From NCBI RefSeq assembly GCF_024623325.1, contig NZ_JANJZD010000012.1, positions 1 to 64,000 of the forward strand: DNA of 64,000 nt, in the 5' to 3' direction. The notes beneath the pieces are model-generated. The model made no database searches, was not told the origin of the DNA, and was given only the letters and a program-made list of their open reading frames with translations. Shown here piece after piece: positions 51,217 through 59,613 of this stretch. The DNA is from Acetatifactor muris. GTDB taxonomy: Bacteria > Bacillota > Clostridia > Lachnospirales > Lachnospiraceae. The position numbers were made by a program, and so were the translations under genes. Positions within the stretch are counted from its first letter, which is position 1. Every line of letters starts with the position of its first letter.

Positions 51217-51401
51217 ATTCCAGATATGATTATTTTGTCGCCATCGAAAGAGGCTACGACGCTTCTATTATTCAGATCCACACCCAGGGCAGCCGCCCAG
51301 GGCTTCGGTACTGAGAGCTTGAAACCAACGGAACCAGAGCCGCCCTTATTGGCGATTAAGTTAAGTTCCCTTGTTTCAATTCCTTCTGTTGTTTTCTTCA
51401 T
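51207..51401 (-). CDS. AbrB/MazE-like DNA-binding protein
   Basis: 64 residues with AAAAGGAAG upstream. SVGFKLSVPKPWAAALGVDLNNRSVVASFDGDKIIISG is a swapped-hairpin AbrB fold, typical of small transition regulators and antitoxins. No partner toxin is evident. The fourth 14-bp palindrome lies 16 bp upstream of the start, and a structured region lies beyond it, so autoregulation or an RNA leader is possible. Confidence 0.8.
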   Translation of the reverse strand: MKKTTEGIETRELNLIANKGGSGSVGFKLSVPKPWAAALGVDLNNRSVVASFDGDKIIISGIKK

Positions 51402-51417
51402 TTCCTACACTTCCTTT

Positions 51418-51431
51418 TTGCGACGTCGCAA
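51418..51431. promoter_or_regulatory. Dispersed 14-bp palindrome, copy 4 (upstream of AbrB-like gene)
   Basis: TTGCGACGTCGCAA in non-coding sequence just before the leftward AbrB-like gene, where it could serve as an operator. The other three copies are in coding sequence. Confidence 0.65.
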
Positions 51432-51448
51432 CGAATTTTATATAAAAG

Positions 51449-51650
51449 AGGCTTCCCGGCCGCCCTTCGGTATAGCCCGACGGGTAGAGCTTGCATAGCT
51501 CGGCTTCACATCACCTATTAACCTTTCTTCCACGCGCCAGGCGCGGACCCTGCGGAGGTTTACAAGTAGCACCGTTTCCCCGGACGGTTTTAAGGTTTTC
51601 ACATTAAAAGCCAGTAAAACTTGTTAGACGACATTCAGGCCGGGAAGCCT
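51449..51650 (-). ncRNA. Candidate structured non-coding RNA
   Basis: A perfect 13-bp inverted repeat (AGGCTTCCCGGCC at 51449-51461; GGCCGGGAAGCCT at 51638-51650) can close a ~200-nt domain. Inside are smaller hairpins: GAGCT/AGCTC near 51490, the GC-rich CGCGCC/GGCGCG near 51536, and ACCG/CGGT near 51580. A perfect CAAGCT/AGCTTG hairpin lies just outside near 51675. The interval 51402-51751 lacks a gene. Strand is inferred from the leftward flanking genes. No known RNA class was recognised. Confidence 0.5.
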
Positions 51651-51751
51651 TGATTTATACATAGCACCCATCCCACAAGCTGGGGAGCTTGCTTTACTTC
51701 TACCCGCCGGGCTTTGGACCGGCCGTCGGTGGTTTAGTGCCGGGGCAGCAG

Positions 51752-52066
51752 CTACGCCGCCGCCCGTTCAATTTTGAATAACCAGTTTTCCTCGTCTTCG
51801 GTTACAAGCCCGAAGTATTCATCCGTCCGGGTAAAGTTGTATTCGATACCGAAGAACTGCAGGAGAACCATTTTATATACTTCCCATTGAGCCTGGCAGC
51901 ACCGACAGGTGTTATCCCAGTACGAAAAGCCCAGGCCGGCATCCGGATCGCCCCAGCCCGGCGTTACCTTCCGCAGTTCTTCAATGGCGCTGTCCCATAC
52001 CTTTATACAGTTTTCAAGCTCCGCGCCTACTTCCGTTTTTAAGAATTTTTCTTTATTCAGCTTCAT
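51752..52066 (-). CDS. Small acidic protein, lysogenic accessory region
   Basis: 104 residues with GAAAGGGG upstream. Contains FSYWDNTCRCCQAQWEVYKMVLLQFFGIEYN and an acidic C-terminus. No family recognised. It lies in a leftward cluster at the prophage's right end, a usual site for lysogenic-conversion or anti-defence genes. Confidence 0.6.
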   Translation of the reverse strand: MKLNKEKFLKTEVGAELENCIKVWDSAIEELRKVTPGWGDPDAGLGFSYWDNTCRCCQAQWEVYKMVLLQFFGIEYNFTRTDEYFGLVTEDEENWLFKIERAAA

Positions 52067-52114
52067 AATTTACCCCTTTCATTAAGCCCTCGTAACCTCC
52101 GGGGCGGGAACAGT

Positions 52115-52354
52115 TTAAACCAGCTTAAAGACATTATATAAAAAGTTTCCTTCGCTATCGTGAACAGTTTCTACTTTTGTTAGTTTTTCAAGAGCTTCGC
52201 TCATAGGCGAACCGTAGGTTCCGCGAACCCATAAGCCAGACTTTTCAGCCTTATCCCAAAACAATCCGGTATAGATACCGCCGTTTTCAAAAGGGAGTTT
52301 TTTAAATTGAGCCTTGATCCAGTTTTCGCACCATTCAACTTTAATTTTCTTCAT
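52115..52354 (-). CDS. Small hypothetical protein, lysogenic accessory region
   Basis: 79 residues with GAAAGGCGG upstream. KVEWCENWIKAQFKKLPFENGGIYTGLFWDKAEKSGLWVRGTYG suggests a compact alpha/beta fold. It is the first gene after a leftward promoter at 52412-52440. Function unknown. Confidence 0.6.
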   Translation of the reverse strand: MKKIKVEWCENWIKAQFKKLPFENGGIYTGLFWDKAEKSGLWVRGTYGSPMSEALEKLTKVETVHDSEGNFLYNVFKLV

Positions 52355-52411
52355 TTATTTTTACCGCCTTTCTTACTTCCGTTTTTGTTTCCGTTCCCTT
52401 AAGGTGTGTGT

Positions 52412-52440
52412 ATGGTAACTCTGAAAAGACGGTACGTCAA
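52412..52440 (-). promoter_or_regulatory. Leftward promoter of right-end accessory genes
   Basis: On the minus strand, TTGACG (52440-52435), a 17-bp spacer and TACCAT (52417-52412). It faces the two small genes, the structured region and the AbrB-like gene, and is independent of the late operon. Confidence 0.55.
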
Positions 52441-52529
52441 GCACTTTTTGAAAGTTTTTTAACTTTTTTCTTGACGGCGGAAAAGCCCTATATTACGCTA
52501 TTTTCCAGGAGAACCAGCGCACGGAAAAG

Positions 52530-52575
52530 CTATACAACAAATACAAGCGTACTATAATGAGGAAAGTGTGGGAGA
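52530..52575. other. attR (prophage right attachment site)
   Basis: The phage arm holds CTATACAACAAATA at 52530-52543, inverse of the attL arm. Host reductase codons resume at 52558 (AAT GAG GAA AGT GTG when joined). The central AA (52556-52557) is the midpoint of the reconstructed attP. Confidence 0.8.
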
Positions 52576-53206
52576 GGCGGTCAGAAATTCCGGTATCCCC
52601 AGGGAGGAAATCTTTGTGATCACAAAGCTGTATCCCAATCAGTTTTCCGATCCGGAAGCAGCCATTGAAGAAGCGCTGGAGAAGCTGGACATCTCCTACA
52701 TTGACATGATGCTGCTCCATCATCCGGGCGCAGGTGACGTGGACGCTTACCTTGCCATGGAAAAGGCTGTGGAGGAGGGAAAAATTCGTTCTATCGGTCT
52801 GTCAAACTGGTATGTGGAGGAACTGGAAACGTTTTTGCCTCAGGTAAACATCACCCCGGCGTTGGTGCAGAACGAGATACACCCCTATTACCAGGAGAAT
52901 GATGTGATCCCATACATCCAGGGTCTGGGCATTGTAGTCCAGGGTTGGTATCCCCTGGGGGGCAGAGGGTATACGGCAGAGCTTTTGGGCAATGAGGTGA
53001 TTTCCGAAATCGCCCAGGCGCACGGCAAATCGTCTGCCCAGGTCATCCTTCGCTGGAATCTCCAAAAGGGCGTGGTGGTAATACCAGGTTCCAGCAATCC
53101 CGACCATATTAAGGAGAATACGGAACTGTTTGATTTTGAACTGACGGAAGAAGAAATGGAACGGATTCATGATTTGGATCGAAATGAAAAGCATGACTGG
53201 TATTAA
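52558..53206 (+). pseudogene. Aldo/keto reductase, C-terminal part
   Basis: Continues the reductase begun at 3178: NEESVGEAVRNSGIPREEIFVITKLYPNQ, LEKLDISYIDMMLLHHPGA, SIGLSNWYVEELE, QNEIHPYYQ, IPGSSNPDHIKEN. These are the conserved AKR barrel strands and the NADPH-binding end. A GTG at 52568 opens the frame within phage-adjacent sequence, but no catalytic Tyr/Asp half is present, so the fragment should be inactive. Confidence 0.9.
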
Positions 53207-53285
53207 AGCAGCGAAACTGTTGCTTCCCGATTTGTGAATACAAATTGAGAAGGTTCTAATATATGAAAAGTGGAGGATACGGAAT

Positions 53286-53873
53286 ATGAAGGTTTTGGCG
53301 ATTAACGGCAGTGCAAGGAAGGATGGAAATACGGCCCTTCTTATCAACACGGTGTTTGAGGAATTACATAAAGAAGGAATCGAAACAGAGATGGTACAGC
53401 TTTCCGGTAAGGTGATCGAACCCTGTAAGGCTTGCTGGGCCTGCGGTGGAAAGAAAAATTGCGTCCATAAAAAGGATCTGTTTCAGGAAATCTATGAAAA
53501 AATGATACAGGCAGACGGAATCCTTCTGGGTTCTCCGGTCTACACGGCCAATATCTCCGCAAATATGCAGGCGTTTTTGGAGCGGGCATCCGTTGTGGCA
53601 GATATGAACCGGAGCGAAAACCTGCTCCGGCATAAAGTTGGGGCGGCGGTGACGGCGGCCCGCCGCGGCGGAGCCTTGAACGCACTGGACGCAATGAATC
53701 ATTTTTTCATGTTGCAGGATATGTTTATTGTCGGTTCTTCTTACTGGCCCATGGCTTACGGGAGAATGCCGGGAGAAGTGATAGAAGATCAGGAAGGTAT
53801 TGAGACTATGAAAAATCTCGGTCAGAATATGGCATATTTACTGAAGACACTGGGAGAAAGGCGGGATGGATGA
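53286..53873 (+). CDS. Flavodoxin-fold NAD(P)H-dependent oxidoreductase
   Basis: 195 residues. The FMN-binding loop INGSARKDGNTALLIN is followed by a Cys cluster (EPCKACWACGGKKNC) typical of iron-sulfur-flavoprotein-like reductases, and GSPVYTANISANMQAFLERA. It forms part of the redox operon interrupted by the prophage and overlaps the next gene by 4 nt. Confidence 0.88.
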   Translation: MKVLAINGSARKDGNTALLINTVFEELHKEGIETEMVQLSGKVIEPCKACWACGGKKNCVHKKDLFQEIYEKMIQADGILLGSPVYTANISANMQAFLERASVVADMNRSENLLRHKVGAAVTAARRGGALNALDAMNHFFMLQDMFIVGSSYWPMAYGRMPGEVIEDQEGIETMKNLGQNMAYLLKTLGERRDG

Positions 53874-54601
53874 TGAGAAGGACAGTTGGTTTTCTGCTTT
53901 CTTTTGCTATGATTTTTTCCCTGGCAGCATGCAGCCGTACAGATGCCTCAGAAAGACAGGGGGAGCAGCCCGATTCTGTATCTGAGTCAGATGGAGGGCA
54001 GGACAGCACCGGAGATAATATCGCTGATATGGCGGAACAATCCGATGAACAACAGAACATGACAGAGGATACAGAGCAGGAAACAGAAGGACAGGGAAAG
54101 GAACAGCAGGCAGACATGGATACGAAAGCGTTGGTTGTATATTTTTCGTGCACCGGAACCACAAGGTCCTTGGCAGAGTATGCGGCGGAGGTTCTGGGGG
54201 CAGATATTTATGAGATTGTAGCGGAGGAACCTTATACAGAGGAAGATCTGGCGTATTATACGGGAGGCCGTGCAGATCATGAACAAGACGATCCCAACGC
54301 GCGCCCGGCTATAGCCGGCAATGTGGAGGATATGGATGGGTATGATACAATTCTGATAGGTTATCCTATATGGCACGGGCAGGCTCCCAGAATTATCAGT
54401 ACGTTTTTGGAAAGCTATGATTTTTCCGGAAAGACTATCGTTCCGTTCTGCACGTCTCATAGCAGCGGGATTGGTTCCAGCGCTGTGGATCTTCATGCAC
54501 TGTGCCCGGATTCTGTGGAATGGGCCGAGGGGATGCGGTTTGAAGCAGGAACTTCCAGAGATACCATAGAGGAATGGCTTGGCAATATTGGAATCAAATA
54601 G
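53870..54601 (+). CDS. Flavodoxin lipoprotein
   Basis: 243 residues. A signal peptide with lipobox (SLAAC, Cys near residue 21), an acidic Gln/Glu linker, and a flavodoxin domain (ALVVYFSCTGTTRSLAEYAAEVLGADIYEI; DTILIGYPIWHGQAPRIISTFLE). It would carry electrons at the outer membrane face together with the lipoprotein reductase. A GCAGCTG/CAGCTGC hairpin lies just downstream. Confidence 0.88.
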   Translation: MMRRTVGFLLSFAMIFSLAACSRTDASERQGEQPDSVSESDGGQDSTGDNIADMAEQSDEQQNMTEDTEQETEGQGKEQQADMDTKALVVYFSCTGTTRSLAEYAAEVLGADIYEIVAEEPYTEEDLAYYTGGRADHEQDDPNARPAIAGNVEDMDGYDTILIGYPIWHGQAPRIISTFLESYDFSGKTIVPFCTSHSSGIGSSAVDLHALCPDSVEWAEGMRFEAGTSRDTIEEWLGNIGIK

Positions 54602-54722
54602 TTTAGATTGAAATAAGGCATGCACATCTTGCTCAAAGAGAGAACACATGGTGAAGATAAAAGCAGCTGCCGTTACAGACAGCTGCATAATATACAGGGT
54701 AAAAGCCTGTTTATTGGTCTTG

Positions 54723-55490
54723 TTATAAGTTCTGCTGTTTGACGGCTCTGAACTGAATTCTCACATAGTCTACTATCCAAAAGTCATTCTGATAAAGCCT
54801 GTTCCGCAATCTGGAGACGGTATCTGAAATAATTTCTTCTTCTAATTCTTTTTCTACTCCTTCAAAAGGCTTTTTTACAAACATGCGGATCCAGTTTGCA
54901 AGACCATCCGATCCATTTTGTGGTGTAGGTCTGTCAAAGAGCGCAGCATATTCTATCTTGAAGCCGGCCTTCTCAAGCATCGGTGCATACTGACCGATCG
55001 TGGGGAAATAGAATACTCTTCTATATACAAGTCCACGCTCGGAAAAACACTGTTCCAGTGTTTCATGGACGGCTTCCGCGCACCCGGAGCCGCCGAATTC
55101 GCAGACCAGCTCTCCGCCCGGGTTAAGGTTGCGATAGATATTTGACAGCATTGTCTGCTGATTCTTTTCATCGATCCAGTGGAATACAGCGTTTGAAAAA
55201 ATCACATCCACCCCTTTCTCCAGATGGAAGCTGACAGCATTTCCCTGGAGAAAGCTTAAATCAGGATGCTCTTTTCTGGCCAATCGGAGCATTTCTTCCG
55301 AGTCATCTATTCCCGTTACGATGTATCCCCGCTCGGCAATGTGGGCGGTAAGAGAACCGTTGCCGCAGCCCAGGTCTATTACGCGGCTTTCCGGCTGCTT
55401 TGTGATCAGATCGATCACGGCTTCTCCATAGGCAGGGACAAATGAAAAGTTTTCCTTATAATCTGCGGCATCCCAGCTGATATTTGGCAT
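54723..55490 (-). CDS. SAM-dependent methyltransferase (Tam-like)
   Basis: 255 residues. VIDLGCGNGSLTAHIAERGYIVTGIDDSEEML is motif I of class I methyltransferases; FSNAVFHWIDEKNQQTMLSNIYRNLNPGGELVCEFGG resembles trans-aconitate methyltransferase. It stands alone on the minus strand in the host flank. Substrate uncertain. Confidence 0.85.
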   Translation of the reverse strand: MPNISWDAADYKENFSFVPAYGEAVIDLITKQPESRVIDLGCGNGSLTAHIAERGYIVTGIDDSEEMLRLARKEHPDLSFLQGNAVSFHLEKGVDVIFSNAVFHWIDEKNQQTMLSNIYRNLNPGGELVCEFGGSGCAEAVHETLEQCFSERGLVYRRVFYFPTIGQYAPMLEKAGFKIEYAALFDRPTPQNGSDGLANWIRMFVKKPFEGVEKELEEEIISDTVSRLRNRLYQNDFWIVDYVRIQFRAVKQQNL

Positions 55491-55715
55491 GGCGGCATCC
55501 TCCTGAATATCTGAATTGTGTATATATCAGATTATAGTATGTTTGCCTGCCGTTTACAATGGGAAAATGCGTTTAAAATCGGGAGATCCCTGTCCTGTTT
55601 TTACTTCATAGGTAGTTTGACTATGTTGACATCAAAAGTAAAATGAGTATAATGAACTAATGAAACCACAATTTTACCGGAAATGCAAATCAAAGTAAAC
55701 CGGAGGAGAAGCACG

Positions 55716-57437
55716 ATGAATTTACTGCCAAAAGTAAAGCATATGGAAGTGAGAGCTGGATTCCTGGCGAAGAAAGTGATTTGCCCTGATGTGGACGGCA
55801 TGGACAGAAGGCTGGCAGCTGCACTGGAGAAGTTGCCTTGTGATGCGGCCGGTACAAAGCTGAAGATCCATGTTTCAGGCCATGGAGGGGAAGGTTATGA
55901 ACTTATTATCGGTGAGGCGTATATAGAAATCAGTGCAGAAAGCTCTGCGGGGGCCTTTTATGCAATTCAGACCCTTCGTCAGCTGCTTCGGGAGGAGCAG
56001 GTTCCCTGTCTGCAGATCCGGGACTGGCCTGATTTTGCTTATCGGGGATTTTATCATGATGTGACCAGAGGCAAGATTCCCAAAGTGGAGACCATCAAAA
56101 AGCTGGTGGACAACATGGCTTATTACAAGATGAATTCCCTGCAGCTGTATGTGGAGCATGTGTTTGAATTTCAGGAGACGAAGGCGCTTTGGAAGTCTGC
56201 CGGATATTTGACAAAGGCTGAGATGCAGGAGATTGATGCATATTGTCGGGAAAATTTTATTGATTTTGTTCCTTCTCTGTCCACATTCGGGCATCTGCAT
56301 GATTTGCTGGAACAGGAACAGTATAAGCATCTGCGGGTGTTTCAGGGAGAGGAGAGGCTTCCGAATTTCTGGGATGCCAGAATGCACCACCATACGATTG
56401 ACCCTTTGAATCCGGAAAGCTTTGAGGTGATAAAGAGCCTGATTGACCAGTATGCGCCCTGCTTCAGCAGCGAGTATTTCAATATTTGCTGTGATGAAAC
56501 CTTCGATTTGAAATGCTATGGTGAGAAGGGGTATGATGTGGGACGGCTCTATGTGGATTTTGTGAAGAAAATCGTCGATTATGTGCAGAAAAAAGGTAAA
56601 AAGGTCATGATGTGGGCGGACATTGTATCGGAACATCCCGAGACAATCGCGGAACTGCCGGATGATATCTGGTTCCTGAACTGGCATTATGGCGACGATG
56701 CGGAAGGAATCAGGGAAGATGTTGAGAAATTCTCAATGTCGGGAAAATCCCAGATTGTCTGTCCCGGAACCAGTTCCTGGAATCGTTTCTGTGAGAAAAC
56801 AGATCGGGCCGAGATGAATATCACTCAAATGATTGGAAATGGTTATAGATGTGGCGCCCTGGGAGTGTTGAATACCAATTGGGGGGACTGGGGAAATATA
56901 GGCAGTCTGGAGCTGGGAATGTACAGTATGGTGCTGGGGGCAGGGAAATCCTGGGCAGCGGATACGGAGCCGGACAAGGCTTTTTATGGAATGGTCAACA
57001 GCCTTTTATATGGAGCGGAAGACGGTGTCCGGGCCTTGAAGGCGGTCAGTGCGTTACAGGATCGGATAAAGTGGACTCAGGTATGTAAGAATTATTTTCT
57101 GCATCGCTATAACAACGGGGAAGGTATGGAATTTCTCTCCGGGGATGAAGTGCAGGCAATTCAGAGGGAATATCTTAAGATTTCCGGGGAATTGAGCGGG
57201 GAAAGCTGGGGAAATGATGAATATCGCCGGGAGCTGCTTCTGGCGGCGGAGGGCGTCTGTGTTATGGCAGAGCTGTCCGCAAAGCTGGCTGGATATGGAC
57301 TGGAGCGGGTGAGCAATACAGAAGAATGGCTTTGCAAATATCGGGAGAAATGGCTGGAAAAGAACAAAGCCAGCGAACTGTACAGGATAGAGGAACTGTT
57401 TTTGTATTATGAACAGAAAGCATGCCGGGCTGTTTGA
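55716..57437 (+). CDS. Glycoside hydrolase family 20 beta-N-acetylhexosaminidase
   Basis: 573 residues from the ATG at 55716 (GGAGGAGAAGCACG upstream). An N-terminal GH20b domain (AGAFYAIQTLRQLLREE) is followed by a barrel with YRGFYHDVTRGKIPKVETIKKLVDNMAYYKMN and NICCDETFDL, where the Asp-Glu pair is the catalytic signature. No signal peptide, so it is probably cytoplasmic and acts on imported GlcNAc/GalNAc glycans. Confidence 0.9.
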   Translation: MNLLPKVKHMEVRAGFLAKKVICPDVDGMDRRLAAALEKLPCDAAGTKLKIHVSGHGGEGYELIIGEAYIEISAESSAGAFYAIQTLRQLLREEQVPCLQIRDWPDFAYRGFYHDVTRGKIPKVETIKKLVDNMAYYKMNSLQLYVEHVFEFQETKALWKSAGYLTKAEMQEIDAYCRENFIDFVPSLSTFGHLHDLLEQEQYKHLRVFQGEERLPNFWDARMHHHTIDPLNPESFEVIKSLIDQYAPCFSSEYFNICCDETFDLKCYGEKGYDVGRLYVDFVKKIVDYVQKKGKKVMMWADIVSEHPETIAELPDDIWFLNWHYGDDAEGIREDVEKFSMSGKSQIVCPGTSSWNRFCEKTDRAEMNITQMIGNGYRCGALGVLNTNWGDWGNIGSLELGMYSMVLGAGKSWAADTEPDKAFYGMVNSLLYGAEDGVRALKAVSALQDRIKWTQVCKNYFLHRYNNGEGMEFLSGDEVQAIQREYLKISGELSGESWGNDEYRRELLLAAEGVCVMAELSAKLAGYGLERVSNTEEWLCKYREKWLEKNKASELYRIEELFLYYEQKACRAV

Positions 57438-57450
57438 CGGCATGCTTATT
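57419..57450 (+). terminator. Hairpin terminator of GH20 gene
   Basis: AGCATGCCG pairs with CGGCATGCT across a 10-nt loop that contains the GH20 stop, followed by TTATT. The T-run is weak. Confidence 0.55.
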
Positions 57451-57642
57451 AAGGAGATGCGGCAGGAATCTGTGAGGAATATGGTGTACTGATGTGATAT
57501 GTAAAAATAAGAAAAACAAAAGAAAATATCAAATTTCCTCTTGCCAAACGTGATAAATTATGGTAATATATCCTTCGTTAGGTTATCAGTTCGCTGGTAA
57601 TCTCATGTCAGCAGAAAGAAGCCGGAAAGGCGAAAACAACGC

Positions 57643-57714
57643 GGCTCCATGGTCAAGCGGTTAAGACATCGCCCTTTCACGGCGGTAACACGGGTTCGAT
57701 TCCCGTTGGAGTCA
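57643..57714 (+). tRNA. tRNA-Glu (anticodon TTC)
   Basis: 72 nt with a complete cloverleaf: acceptor GGCTCCA/TGGAGTC, anticodon loop CTTTCAC, T-arm ACGGGTTCGATTCCCGT. CCA is not encoded. Confidence 0.95.
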
Positions 57715-57752
57715 TTTTTCCAAAGGCAGAGCATATAATAAATATAGAATAA

Positions 57753-57824
57753 GGCGCAGTAGCCAAGCGGTAAGGCGTGGGTCTGCAACACCCTGATGCA
57801 CCGGTTCAAATCCGGTCTGCGCCT
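57753..57824 (+). tRNA. tRNA-Cys (anticodon GCA)
   Basis: 72 nt: acceptor GGCGCAG/CTGCGCC, anticodon loop CTGCAAC, T-arm CCGGTTCAAATCCGG. Its 3' half and following terminator are duplicated at 61363-61479, marking the far end of a 3.6-kb island. Confidence 0.95.
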
Positions 57825-57828
57825 CTGA

Positions 57829-57856
57829 AGAACCCCGATTCATGCGGGGTTTTTTG
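57829..57856 (+). terminator. Terminator after tRNA-Cys
   Basis: AACCCCG pairs with CGGGGTT across ATTCATG, followed by TTTTT. The same hairpin recurs in the duplicated copy at about 61413-61438. Confidence 0.85.
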
Positions 57857-58009
57857 TTGCCCTTTTTCCCTGCGCTGCCCATGTTTCCTTAAGTTCTCGT
57901 TCCTTTTTAAGTTTTTTCAAAAAATCTTCTTTTTTTCATAAACACCGTTTCAGACCGTTTAAAATCAGATAAAATCTTTTTATAAGGTGGTAAATAGGTG
58001 GGAAGGCAT

Positions 58010-58807
58010 AGGTCTTACAGCTGGTCAACCAAATCATGCTTTCCACTGGTATCCGTATGAAGATATGTCTTGATAACGATGCTGTTATGTAGACAAAGCT
58101 GCTGATATAAGAGGAGTCGCCTCTCTCGGACAGCAGGAGCCGCTTCAACAGGACAAGGCGGGCACTGCTCCAGACGACGGAGCTGCTACGGCAGAAACTC
58201 CCCTCTGCGTTCATGATGCCATGCAGCAGGTTCTTTATCGTGGACAGTTTCCCGCTTGCCGTCTGCAAGTTCGGAAGGGCCCGCTACTGCCGCGCTTTCC
58301 GTGGCATCGGGGCGGACTATGGGATGTGCCCGTCCAAAAAGGAGACCTGCTTCGGCTATAAGGTCCATGCCATGGTTACCCTGGAGGGATATGTCATCGC
58401 ATTCGAGGTCACGCCCGCATCCACAGACGACAGGGAGGGGCTGCGGGATCTGATCGATGGGCAGCATGGCCTGGTGGTGCCGGGGGGACAAGGGCTATGT
58501 CGGCGAGGCCCTGGCGGAGGACATGTCAGGACAGGAGATATGCCTCATGGCGCTCAGGCGCTCCAACAGCAGGACGGACTGGCCCAGGCCTGTACGGCAG
58601 CTGATATTCAGGTTGCGCAGACGCGTGGAGACTGTATTCTCTCAGCTGACTGAACAGCTGAATGCGGAACGTGTGCCTGCCAAAAGCTTCCAGGGGTTGT
58701 GCACACGTCTTGCGAACAAAATCCTTGCATATAACTTGTGCATGGTATTAAACAGCATCTTTGGCGAGGACTGCGAGCTTGCTCAGATAAAGCGGCTTGT
58801 CTTCTGA
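58010..58807 (+). pseudogene. Decayed IS982-like transposase
   Basis: Pieces in at least two frames spell an IS982-type DDE transposase: FNRTRRALLQTTELLRQKL, FFIVDSFPLAVCKFGRARYC, SKKETCFGYKVHAMVTLEGYV, then GDKGYVGEALAEDM, RRRVETVFSQLTEQLNAERV and LAYNLCMVLN. An extra G in the run at 58482-58487 breaks the frame, and stops occur in the 5' third. No complete IS ends were found. Confidence 0.8.
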
Positions 58808-59053
58808 TTCTCAAGGCATCAAAGCCGCTGCTTTTCAGGCATAGGGTATCTTTGCGCTTTCGGACGCTTTGGGTATTCCTACAAAGAATTAGCACAACAG
58901 GTTAAGTTATTTTTATGATGATGAGCGTATGCCTCAGGTAAAGTTAAGCTTGGAATATTTTTCTATTATTTCCTAAAGGATAGCACCAATGGAAAGCTTC
59001 TTGGCCTTTTTACAGAAGGGAAATATCGGTGTAATAACAGATGTGGAATTGAA

Positions 59054-59299
59054 ATGCCAATAATGATTTTTGAACATGAGGAGGAAAGGAAGAACTTTGA
59101 AGAGTGGTTTTTGAGTGTTGATAGGGAGTTGAAGCAAAGTATACGATTAAAGGTTGAAGAAGACGCGATTATACAACATATTGTTAGAAAAGAAAAGCGG
59201 GATGCAAAACCGGAGCCAGGAGTAAAAGATGTCGCTCTTGCGTTTGCGCTGTATAAACGATGGAGAAAATTTTTACTGAAGAGTAATACTGTAAATTAA
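59054..59299 (+). CDS. Hypothetical protein of tRNA-Cys island
   Basis: 81 residues, highly charged and helical (HEEERKNFEEWFLSVDRELKQSIRLKVEED). No clear ribosome site precedes the ATG, so it may be a remnant of a longer gene. It lies upstream of the toxin-antitoxin pair. Function unknown. Confidence 0.45.
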   Translation: MPIMIFEHEEERKNFEEWFLSVDRELKQSIRLKVEEDAIIQHIVRKEKRDAKPEPGVKDVALAFALYKRWRKFLLKSNTVN

Positions 59300-59366
59300 C
59301 ACGCATATTTGCGTTGTTATTTTGGGCTGTTTTGTATATAATAAAGGTTAGAAGGAGATGATGACT

Positions 59367-59612
59367 ATGCCAAACATAAAACCAATATCAGATTTAAGAA
59401 ATTATACAGAAGTGTTAAAAGAAGTAAGCACTAATCAGCCAGTATATCTTACCCGCAATGGCAGGGGGGCTTATGCCATTGTAGAGGTGGATGAATTGGA
59501 CAGGCTGAAGGCAACGATAAAGCTTCTGGCTAAATTAGAGGAAGGAGAGCAGTCTGCTAGAGAAAAAGGCTGGTTGACAGCAGATGAAGTAGAGGCTGCA
59601 CTGGGATTATAA
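59367..59612 (+). CDS. Phd/YefM-type antitoxin
   Basis: 81 residues from the ATG at 59367, 9 nt after AAGGAG; in-frame ATGs at 59358 and 59361 are too close. IKPISDLRNYTEVLKEVSTNQPVYLTRNGRGAYAIVEVDEL is the Phd/YefM DNA-binding fold, with a C-terminal toxin-binding tail. It should repress its own promoter and neutralise the toxin encoded next. Confidence 0.9.
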   Translation: MPNIKPISDLRNYTEVLKEVSTNQPVYLTRNGRGAYAIVEVDELDRLKATIKLLAKLEEGEQSAREKGWLTADEVEAALGL

Positions 59613-59613
59613 T

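Larger units (their letters stand above)
3600..52557. mobile_element. Prophage, contractile-tailed (P2/Mu-like modules), about 49 kb
   Basis: The edges are defined by the interrupted aldo/keto reductase (left part ends 3599, right part resumes 52558). Contents follow phage order: leftward integrase and repressor; rightward early, replication, packaging, head, sheath/tube, baseplate, fibre with DGR, and lysis genes; leftward accessory genes at the right end. A tail sheath gene with P2-like U, V, D, X, J and I homologues shows a contractile tail. All structural genes seem intact, but the integrase is frameshifted, so excision may be impaired. Confidence 0.95.

Noticed and set aside
51449..51650. 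Retron msr/msd locus
   Set aside because: The closing inverted repeat recalls retron a1/a2, but no reverse transcriptase is adjacent; the only RT is the DGR enzyme 3 kb away with its own TR.
57603..57809. Minus-strand ORF across the two tRNA genes
   Set aside because: It is the antisense of tRNA-Glu and tRNA-Cys; the peptide is a known artefact type of tRNA loci.
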